From the NCBI GenBank assembly GCA_023135255.1, contig JAGLTN010000630.1, positions 1-8,351 on the forward strand: DNA of 8,351 nucleotides, in the 5' to 3' direction. The stretch is from Planctomycetota bacterium (GTDB lineage Bacteria > Planctomycetota > Phycisphaerae > Sedimentisphaerales > Anaerobacaceae). The notes beneath the pieces were generated by a model, which saw only the letters and a list, made by a program, of their open reading frames with translations, was not told where the DNA came from and searched no databases. How positions within the stretch are numbered: the first letter of the stretch is position 1; every line of letters starts with the position of its first letter. This document shows positions 1-5,190 of this stretch, piece by piece. Made by a program: the position numbers and the translations under genes.

Positions 1-162
1 CTTGATAAATATCTCTCCGATTTTCATACCCTTTTGCTTTTTTTGAACAAGCAAACATTTATGTACCTTTTCCCTGGTCAAAACCCGCATCTTTATCAAA
101 ATTCGCCCGAGAGTCCTGCCCTGCAATTGCTCGATTGGCGGAAGTGAATTAGCTTTTACCAT
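1..162 (-). CDS. GspE/PilB-type secretion ATPase, N-terminal fragment (partial, runs off left edge)
   Basis: The minus strand reads open from an ATG at 160-162 to the window edge, giving exactly 54 residues. Residues 16-54 contain LGRILIKMRVLTREKVHKC, then a charged helix with VQKKQ and a closing KIGEIFIK. This is the pattern of the N-terminal domain of GspE/PilB/MshE ATPases (LG-x-L-x-x-x-x-x-x-T-x-E-x-V ... Q ... G-x-x-L/I-G-E-x-L/F). In full-length proteins it precedes the cytoplasmic hexameric ATPase that powers type II secretion or type IV pilus assembly. The Walker motifs would lie outside the window, so a stand-alone protein made only of this domain is possible. A weak AGGG ribosome site lies about 9 nt before the ATG, and a promoter with a perfect -10 box lies 44-72 bp upstream. 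It shares no transcript with the hydrolase unless read-through occurs, since no clear terminator separates them. Confidence 0.72.
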   Translation of the reverse strand, partial: MVKANSLPPIEQLQGRTLGRILIKMRVLTREKVHKCLLVQKKQKGMKIGEIFIK

Positions 163-448
163 TTTTCAACCCTATTCAAATAATTTCCCTGATTATCATA
201 ATTACATTATAACAAGACTAAAGCCTTTTTACAAAACAAATTACGAATAGGACATGTGGTTTTCGGAATACCAGATTGGCACAATAATGATTGAATTAAA
301 GGCAAAACAGCAGGATAATTGCAATTCGTCGCTGGGCAAGAAAAAATTTTATTGATATTGACAACCAAAACAATTGTAATGATTGTGCGGAAAAAAGGGA
401 TGGTGACAAATAACGCTCTTATATGGCTTGATACAAAAAAGACACTTG
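163..448. other. Intergenic region between the GspE/PilB-like gene and the hydrolase
   Basis: This 286-bp stretch holds the promoter at 206-234 and otherwise no gene that I can support. A 10-bp AT-rich palindrome, AATTGCAATT, lies at 317-326. I looked for a GC-rich hairpin followed by a T-run that would end the hydrolase transcript (minus strand) and found none, so termination may be factor-dependent or may not occur here. Confidence 0.6.
206..234 (-). promoter_or_regulatory. Candidate sigma-70-type promoter for the GspE/PilB-like gene
   Basis: Read on the minus strand, the stretch is TTGTAA (plus 229-234), a 17-bp spacer, then a perfect TATAAT (plus 206-211). This predicts a start of transcription near 199 and a 5' leader of about 37 nt before the ATG at 162. 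The -35 box matches the consensus at 4 of 6 positions. The spacing, the perfect -10 and the position directly ahead of a real gene make this one of the two best promoters in the window. Confidence 0.6.
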
Positions 449-3400
449 TTATTTGGGAAGTAAGGTGAAGTTTAAAATTTCACCGAAATAAGCTCTTTTG
501 TCGGCGGTCATTTGCAAAGAGGCCTTAATTTCGTGAGTTAGTGACTTTGCCAGTACGAATTCACCTGTGAGAGCATCCTCAAGATAATTAACATCTTTTG
601 AAATTGGGATTTTTACCTGCAATGAGGAGGCTTTTGTTGAGGACAAATAGACAGCCCCTGGTTTGGCTGGAGAGTTTTGCGGACATAACCATTTTGCCTC
701 CTGTAGATTTCCGACCGAAGCTTTTGCTAAAACAGGTTGGTTTTTTGTGATTGAAATAACATCACCCTTTTTGACATCAACCCATGTGCCGGATTTGTCT
801 TTTATTTTTAAATAGTTAAATTCAGCGTTCAGGAATTTTGGTGGATTGCTACCATTATATTTTGTATTTCCGACAGCTAATAACGGGGTATTTGCCGAAT
901 CAGTACCGGTTCCAGCAGTTTTTATGCCCATCATTTTGCCTTGTTTTCTCAGTTCGGCATATTGGTCCTTGCCTTTGTAAAATGCCAGGTACCAGTACCC
1001 GCCTGAATGTCCATCGCGGTCAATTGTAACTATTTCATCCGCTTTTGGCCTATTTCTGGGGGTTTTCATCAATGGAGCATATTTTTCGAGTATTTTGATT
1101 GAAGGCCTGGGAGTGCCATCAAGGTTCAATAGACCATAATCGCTGTATTCGCCTTCTCTGAACCCGCCTGGCCACCACCATGGGGCGATGCCGTTACAGC
1201 CTGTTTCCAGGACAACTTTATAGAACATTTCATTATATTCAGTTTGATAGTCAATTCTTTGCTTATTTGGGGTCTGTGTTTTTCTGTCCCAGACGGAAAC
1301 ACCGAATTCTGACCATATTATCGGTTTTCCTCTTGTGGTAAAGTCAATGTATCTGCTCAGGAAACAGGCAGTGTTAAACCCATTTTCTCCGCCTTGTATC
1401 GCATAACCTTCCGGACAGAAGAAATCGACATGTTTTGCAGTCGCGGTGATAGTAAAATCATGAGGGAGCGTATTGCCCTGTCTGTAGCTGATCAGCTGAT
1501 TCGGTATGAATTGCCTGAGCTTTTGCATAGCGATATTCCACTTTTTGCTCATAAAATCGTCCATAAAGCGTCTATAAGCAGATACCATGGTTCTATGTTG
1601 GCCGTCTTTTTTAAATTGCTCATCTGACGGGTGGATAATTTTGCTGTTTTCATCGGTTATTTTATAATTCCAATCATTTTCAGCATTAGATATCGAACCA
1701 TACCGCTCAATTATCCAGCTTTGCCAATCTTTATCCCATTTATTTATCATTCTTTTCGAGAAAACATAGTTACCCGGTTCCCATACTATATCGTAGGCAA
1801 AAATTGTTGGGTTGTTTGCCAGGTCAAAATCTTTTATCAGTTTTTCTGCTTGTGTCGGGTCAAAATCAATCGGAGATGTAGAAACGCCTTGTACCATTGC
1901 GAGGTTGGCTTTGATGTTGCGTTTTTTGCATCTTCTGAGGAAGTCAACCAGGTTGTGGCCGCTAATGCAACTTTTGATCTGGATGCTGACCATGTTAATA
2001 CCGAGCTGCTGCATTATTTGAAGGTCTTCTTCGATCAGTTGTGGGTCATATAGACCGGGCTTAAGCCAGTTACTCCAATAAATGCTTACATCCAGTCCAG
2101 ATATATATTGGGGCCAATAGTTTACACCTATCGGATACCATTTTTTGCCTTTAAGATAAAAATCTGAACCTTCGACGGTAACAAATTCATCTTTTGCGGG
2201 GGCTGCAATGTCTAAGGTGGCTAATTCATGGGTGAGGCTGTCAATAGTCTTACCATCTTTGGTAAGTTCAACTTTAACATTAAAAAGCTTATTACTTTCA
2301 TCGGGCAGCTGGTAGTCTGTAAACAACTCTTTGCGACCTGTAGCGGGGATGCTTTCTTTTTTTATATCCTGAAATACTATCTTATCGTTTAAGGTAACTG
2401 TTATCTTTACCTGGGCATCTTGCGGGTCTTTTGTTCTGTTGATGATCTCACAACCAAGTTTAACTTTTTCTCCGGGGTTGTAGGAGAATTGCTCCGCTCC
2501 TGCTCGATATAGGAACAGACCTTTGCGGAAAGATTCTGCGATTTGAGAGATCATCTCGATCATTGGCTTATCTTTGTATTTGGTCAGATCATTCAGACCT
2601 ATACATGCCAAAGCAGCACCATCAAAATCCCCCAGCCTATTTATCAGTATCCATGCTATAGTGCCTTTTCGGTTTCGGGCTTTATCGAAAGCATCTGCCA
2701 GAGGGACATATCTGAATTTTGGCTCACCACTAAGACCTGTAGATGTTGTGCGTTTTTGTGAGCACCAGGCGGATTCAAAAGATTCGTTATAATTGATGCT
2801 ATCGAAATTTATAGCTTTGCCTTTGATCGAATCAAAATTTTCAATGACATAGCCTTTGTAGGTGGGAACTAATGTTTCTATTGGAGCTATTTTCTGAGAA
2901 GATGTAAATTTCACATCTTTAAATGGATTGGAGGTAGTAGCAATATTATCAATATATATGACATGTCTGCCCTTGCGAACTTTTGAATGGCTAAGTGCCA
3001 GACCGATGGAGACAGTTAAAGTATTTTGGAAATTAACAGAATCGTCTTTAGAGTCCCTGCTTTTTGCAGAAGAATGTCCCCAAAAACTGAAATCTTCAGG
3101 GATCAGTGCGTATTTTTTCCAGTTTTCAGTTAAATCGACCACAGCAAACCAGCGTGAGTAATCTTTTTCTCTTATTTCTACTGCGAGCTGGTTTGTTTTT
3201 TTGTCACCTTTTGCCCAGAAAGTAATGACATCGTGACCTGTTTTAAAAACAACAGATTTCTCCGGCATCTGGTATAAATCCCATCCTTGCAGGTTACTTA
3301 TCAGTATTTTCAGGCACTTGGCCCCATCAATGCCGCCCTTTACGACTCCAATTTTGCTGTTATTATCCGGGTTATATGTTATTCGCTTCCAATCATTAAC

Positions 3401-3871
3401 ATTAGTAATGTTTTCGAAGTCAAATATTATGTTTTGAGACTCATTTTTAATTAAAATATCTTTGAGAATTTTTTCATCGATCCACTTTCCCTGAGCTTCG
3501 ACGAGGAATTTCTGAAAAACCGGACCAGAGAGTAATAGAACGTTTCCTTTGTTTTTCAGATATGTTTTAAGGTTCTCAAATGCAACAGCTGGGTAACATT
3601 TGGCATTGGGGACGATATAAAGGCAGAATTTGTCGGCTGAGAGTACCGATGTATCAGCTGCCTGTGCAGGTGTAAGGCAGTTGACGGTAAAGCCTTTATT
3701 TGCAAGGTCTTGCGATATGTCTTCAATGAAAGACATATCCTGATTCGGCAGTGAATATTTCAATATCGCAACATTATTGCTGCCCGAAGCTGTAGCAACA
3801 ATGCAAATTAAGAAAATCCAGGCAAATGTTTTGATCAATCCTTTGTGTCGGTGTGTTTTGGGGGACTGCAT
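449..3871 (-). CDS. Exported multidomain glycoside hydrolase, clan GH-A (GH5/GH42-like)
   Basis: 1140 residues. A basic N-terminus and hydrophobic stretch (residues 11-29) ending ATASG look like a Sec signal peptide for signal peptidase I. Residues about 33-140 are an alpha/beta region resembling the amidotransferase-like domain of such enzymes. About 145-320 is a jelly-roll carbohydrate-binding-like domain (FWAKG, RWFAVVDLTENWKKY, HVIYIDNI). About 460-560 is an Ig-like sandwich. About 570-930 is the TIM barrel. It opens with PIGVNYWP (W586), has a probable acid/base E698 in DIVWEPGNY and a probable nucleophile E855 in IIWSEFG, and closes with WWWPGGF and GLLNLDGTPRPS. The last 200 residues look beta-rich. 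Family members hydrolyse beta-glycosidic bonds; the substrate cannot be told. The residue before E698 is Trp where clan GH-A nearly always has Asn. The start is supported by AAAGGT (plus 3877-3882), five bases before the ATG. Exact GH family assignment is uncertain. Confidence 0.88.
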   Translation of the reverse strand: MQSPKTHRHKGLIKTFAWIFLICIVATASGSNNVAILKYSLPNQDMSFIEDISQDLANKGFTVNCLTPAQAADTSVLSADKFCLYIVPNAKCYPAVAFENLKTYLKNKGNVLLLSGPVFQKFLVEAQGKWIDEKILKDILIKNESQNIIFDFENITNVNDWKRITYNPDNNSKIGVVKGGIDGAKCLKILISNLQGWDLYQMPEKSVVFKTGHDVITFWAKGDKKTNQLAVEIREKDYSRWFAVVDLTENWKKYALIPEDFSFWGHSSAKSRDSKDDSVNFQNTLTVSIGLALSHSKVRKGRHVIYIDNIATTSNPFKDVKFTSSQKIAPIETLVPTYKGYVIENFDSIKGKAINFDSINYNESFESAWCSQKRTTSTGLSGEPKFRYVPLADAFDKARNRKGTIAWILINRLGDFDGAALACIGLNDLTKYKDKPMIEMISQIAESFRKGLFLYRAGAEQFSYNPGEKVKLGCEIINRTKDPQDAQVKITVTLNDKIVFQDIKKESIPATGRKELFTDYQLPDESNKLFNVKVELTKDGKTIDSLTHELATLDIAAPAKDEFVTVEGSDFYLKGKKWYPIGVNYWPQYISGLDVSIYWSNWLKPGLYDPQLIEEDLQIMQQLGINMVSIQIKSCISGHNLVDFLRRCKKRNIKANLAMVQGVSTSPIDFDPTQAEKLIKDFDLANNPTIFAYDIVWEPGNYVFSKRMINKWDKDWQSWIIERYGSISNAENDWNYKITDENSKIIHPSDEQFKKDGQHRTMVSAYRRFMDDFMSKKWNIAMQKLRQFIPNQLISYRQGNTLPHDFTITATAKHVDFFCPEGYAIQGGENGFNTACFLSRYIDFTTRGKPIIWSEFGVSVWDRKTQTPNKQRIDYQTEYNEMFYKVVLETGCNGIAPWWWPGGFREGEYSDYGLLNLDGTPRPSIKILEKYAPLMKTPRNRPKADEIVTIDRDGHSGGYWYLAFYKGKDQYAELRKQGKMMGIKTAGTGTDSANTPLLAVGNTKYNGSNPPKFLNAEFNYLKIKDKSGTWVDVKKGDVISITKNQPVLAKASVGNLQEAKWLCPQNSPAKPGAVYLSSTKASSLQVKIPISKDVNYLEDALTGEFVLAKSLTHEIKASLQMTADKRAYFGEILNFTLLPK

Positions 3872-3911
3872 TTCGTACCTTTATAATTAATGATAACTTT
3901 TTCATAAATAC

Positions 3912-3924
3912 ACCCTTGAAGGGT
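3912..3924. repeat. 13-bp palindrome in the hydrolase leader
   Basis: ACCCTT-G-AAGGGT is a perfect inverted repeat with a single central base, 41-53 bp before the hydrolase start codon. The one-base centre is too tight for an RNA hairpin with full pairing, so a protein-binding dyad is more likely than a stem-loop. No regulator can be assigned. Confidence 0.4.
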
Positions 3925-3930
3925 AGTAAA

Positions 3931-3951
3931 TGTTCGCGGATAAACGGAACA
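3931..3951 (-). repeat. Hairpin-forming sequence in the hydrolase leader
   Basis: TGTTC and GAACA arms flank an inner CG/CG pair, with one bulged G on the plus strand and a six-base loop. This makes a seven-pair stem with one bulge. It lies 60-80 bp before the hydrolase ATG and is not followed by a T-run in either direction, so it is not a simple intrinsic terminator. It could be a leader-RNA structure, a protein site or a remnant of an interspersed repeat. Confidence 0.35.
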
Positions 3952-3999
3952 CGAAGAGCAACGATAGCGAAAATTCAATTGGGCTCAGTATAATTAATC

Positions 4000-4018
4000 G
4001 TGATACGCATCTAATCAC
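4000..4018. repeat. GTGAT-N9-ATCAC inverted repeat
   Basis: Five-base arms separated by nine bases lie upstream of the hydrolase and downstream of the candidate promoter. The arms resemble a CRP half-site, but the spacing is nine where CRP sites have six, so I do not call it a CRP site. It may be chance in AT-rich DNA. Confidence 0.2.
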
Positions 4019-4043
4019 AATTATGTTCACATAGAAAGCTTAT

Positions 4044-4072
4044 TTTATAACTCACAAAAACTTAACAAGCAA
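4044..4072 (-). promoter_or_regulatory. Weak candidate promoter for the glycoside hydrolase
   Basis: On the minus strand the order is TTGCTT (plus 4067-4072), a 17-bp spacer, then TATAAA (plus 4044-4049). The -10 is a good match (5 of 6) and the -35 is poor (3 of 6). It would give a leader of about 165 nt containing the hairpin and palindrome at 3912-3951. It is the best-spaced pair I found between the GyrI-like gene and the hydrolase, but weak enough that another site or a different sigma factor is quite possible. Confidence 0.25.
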
Positions 4073-4090
4073 CAAGTTTATAAATGCCGA

Positions 4091-4675
4091 TTAATTCTTA
4101 GCTGGCGGGAATTTTTGGATGGGGATGATGATTTCCGTTTTCATCATGGCATAATTTCCACTCATCACATTGGTAAGGAATACTTCGCGAGCAGAATCTG
4201 TAGTTATATAACCTTCTTTGGAGATCCAGGCATAAAGCTTATTGTAAATTCCACTTGGATCAGCTTGGCCCTGTGGTTTTACAGCGACTGCCACGTCCGT
4301 AGCTGACAGTGTTTTAATATCGGTCATTTCACCCAGAGTACCAGCAGCTTTTAGGGCATCTTTGCTTACCGGGATTCGAACTTCTGTAAGCCAATGTTGA
4401 CTTGATAGCTGATTAGGATTGTTTAAATAAACATAATAAACCGAACCTCGCGGACTTATACCCTTTTTACCTGCCAATGCGTACAAATTGCCAATAACCG
4501 GCCCTATTTTGTCATAGCTGCCGCGATGAATAGTATAAAGGACTACCTCTTCCTTGGCTTTACGAATAAAAATGTCGGATTCCTGGGTGGCTGATTTTGC
4601 AGAAATTGCCACGGTACTTGCAGCTGCTAAACAAATAACTATCAATGCCACGAGCCATATACTTGTTTTTTTCAT
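4091..4675 (-). CDS. Exported GyrI-like / effector-binding domain protein
   Basis: 194 residues. Residues 1-27 (MKKTSIWLVALIVICLAAAS and following) form a Sec signal peptide without a lipobox. The rest is one GyrI-like fold built from two similar halves. Residues 43-103 include IHRGSYDKIG, a helix with LYALAGKKG, VYLNN and TEVRIPV. Residues 120-187 include IYNKLYAWISKEGY and TEIIIPI. The H-x-G-x-Y motif and the closing TE-x-x-IPV strand are typical of this family (the C-terminal ligand domain of AraC/MerR-type regulators and of DNA gyrase inhibitor GyrI/SbmC). Here there is no DNA-binding domain and the protein is exported, so it probably binds a hydrophobic or cationic small molecule in the periplasm; the ligand is unknown. 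AAAGGA seven bases before the ATG supports the start. It follows the TrpR-family gene by 41 bp and probably shares its transcript. Confidence 0.78.
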   Translation of the reverse strand: MKKTSIWLVALIVICLAAASTVAISAKSATQESDIFIRKAKEEVVLYTIHRGSYDKIGPVIGNLYALAGKKGISPRGSVYYVYLNNPNQLSSQHWLTEVRIPVSKDALKAAGTLGEMTDIKTLSATDVAVAVKPQGQADPSGIYNKLYAWISKEGYITTDSAREVFLTNVMSGNYAMMKTEIIIPIQKFPPAKN

Positions 4676-4716
4676 CAGGGTTTCCTTTCATTATTCCTGT
4701 TATCAAAATATCAGAA

Positions 4717-4986
4717 TTACCATTTTTTCTTATTTAGTATCCGGTTAGATACTGAATCGGGGTCCTTGAGTATTTTGGCTCCTCTTGTGATCTTACAAAG
4801 ACTTATACCCAATTTAGCAGCTACTTCTCTCTGTGGCACTTTCCGGTTGACCATTTTCATCAACTGCCAACGCAAAACAATGGTTTTAACCTCTGATGGA
4901 GTAAATATCTCACCAAAAAACTTCTCCATTGTGTCGGAGTCCTTAATGTTGCTAAAAATTTTTACAAGTTCTTTTTCTTCAGACAT
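4717..4986 (-). CDS. Trp repressor (TrpR) family transcriptional regulator
   Basis: 89 residues, somewhat shorter than the 108 of E. coli TrpR. The family core is clear. FTPSE (residues 28-32) matches the LTPDE helix start. R39 sits where E. coli Arg54 contacts tryptophan. PQREVAAKLGIS followed by ITRGAKILK (51-74) is the helix-turn-helix, with R68 at the place of Arg84. ITRG sets it apart from the YerC branch, whose motif is ISRV. Differences from E. coli are a one-residue shortening before the helix-turn-helix and Lys-Ile replacing Asn87-Ser88 beside the ligand pocket, so the co-repressor may be tryptophan, a related compound or none. There are no tryptophan biosynthesis genes nearby. A strong AAGGGGG ribosome site (plus 4994-5000) lies seven bases before the ATG. 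The neighbouring exported GyrI-like gene and the divergent membrane-protein gene are the nearest candidate targets. The classical CTAG-centred trp operator was not seen in the upstream region. Confidence 0.82.
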   Translation of the reverse strand: MSEEKELVKIFSNIKDSDTMEKFFGEIFTPSEVKTIVLRWQLMKMVNRKVPQREVAAKLGISLCKITRGAKILKDPDSVSNRILNKKKW

Positions 4987-5022
4987 AATATAGCCCCCTT
5001 TGCAGTTTCTATTTAAAGAAAC

Positions 5023-5051
5023 ATACTATCTAAAAACAATATAAAAGTAAA
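5023..5051 (-). promoter_or_regulatory. Weak candidate promoter for the TrpR-family/GyrI-like operon
   Basis: On the minus strand TTTACT (plus 5046-5051) is followed by 17 bp and TAGTAT (plus 5023-5028). Each box matches consensus at 4 of 6 positions. The predicted leader is about 30 nt and contains the strong AAGGGGG ribosome site. A weak promoter would suit an autoregulated repressor, but that is inference. Confidence 0.3.
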
Positions 5052-5055
5052 GGGT

Positions 5056-5078
5056 TTAATGGTTATCTCGACCAATAA
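5056..5078. repeat. 23-bp imperfect dyad, candidate operator
   Basis: TTAATGGT (5056-5063) and ACCAATAA (5071-5078) are inverted repeats matching at 7 of 8 positions, separated by seven bases. The dyad lies just upstream of the candidate -35 box of the TrpR-family gene, in the region it shares with the divergent membrane-protein gene. Its width suits a dimeric helix-turn-helix repressor, but its sequence is unlike the E. coli trp operator. Confidence 0.35.
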
Positions 5079-5112
5079 GCTTGTAATGCTATAAAAAATG
5101 CAAAATTTCATA

Positions 5113-5131
5113 AAGACAACAAGTTTGTCTT
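5113..5131. repeat. Perfect 7-bp inverted repeat upstream of the membrane-protein promoter
   Basis: AAGACAA, five spacer bases (CAAGT), then TTGTCTT is a perfect inverted repeat ending six bases before the -35 box at 5138. No T-run follows on either strand, which argues against a terminator. The position suits a binding site for an activator or repressor of the rightward operon. It is the cleanest dyad in the divergent region. Confidence 0.45.
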
Positions 5132-5137
5132 AAATAA

Positions 5138-5165
5138 TTGTAACTATAAAAAACTTTGGTATAAT
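5138..5165 (+). promoter_or_regulatory. Extended -10 promoter for the DUF6057-like/PD40 operon
   Basis: TTGTAA (5138-5143), a 16-bp spacer, then TATAAT (5160-5165) preceded by TGG (5157-5159). The TGn-TATAAT arrangement is an extended -10 element, which compensates for the imperfect -35 (4 of 6). Transcription should start near 5172, only about 19 nt before the first ATG (5191) and 43 nt before the second in-frame ATG (5215). The -35 hexamer is the same one used by the leftmost candidate promoter. Confidence 0.6.
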
Positions 5166-5190
5166 CTAATCACAAAGCTGTCTTGGCTCT

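Noticed and set aside
1..147. Plus-strand open frame of 48 codons reaching the left edge and ending in LDWRK.
   Set aside because: The opposite strand over the same bases encodes a recognisable GspE/PilB N-terminal motif with a proper start and promoter; the plus reading shows no family pattern.
276..295. TTGGCAC resembling a sigma-54 -24 element.
   Set aside because: The required GC at the -12 position is absent at the correct spacing, and no gene lies suitably downstream on the plus strand.
355..395. TTGACA on the plus strand resembling a perfect -35 box.
   Set aside because: No acceptable -10 box lies 15-19 bp downstream, and the plus strand has no gene there.
1631..2053. 140-codon plus-strand open frame inside the hydrolase gene.
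   Set aside because: It lies wholly opposite the TIM-barrel coding sequence, has no recognisable motif and no ribosome site; it is a shadow of the real gene.
3774..3905. Small minus-strand reading frame (43 codons, beginning MKKLSLIIKV) overlapping the hydrolase start, with a GGGTG stretch ahead of its ATG.
   Set aside because: It is out of frame with the hydrolase and turns into shadow sequence after about ten residues. It could act as an upstream regulatory frame, but nothing beyond the start context supports that.
4056..4080. AT-rich inverted repeat (AAACTT ... AAGTTT, minus strand) after the GyrI-like gene, a possible terminator.
   Set aside because: Six A/T-dominated pairs around a ten-base loop with only a short T-run would be very unstable.
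4009..5175. Shared 12-mer ATCTAATCACAA upstream of the hydrolase (4009-4020) and upstream of the membrane-protein gene (5164-5175).
   Set aside because: In AT-rich DNA of this length a shared 12-mer is expected by chance, and the two copies sit at different positions and orientations relative to their genes.
4987..5190. Search for an E. coli-type trp operator (ACTAG half-sites) near the TrpR-family gene.
   Set aside because: No CTAG-centred dyad was found; the dyads present have different sequences.
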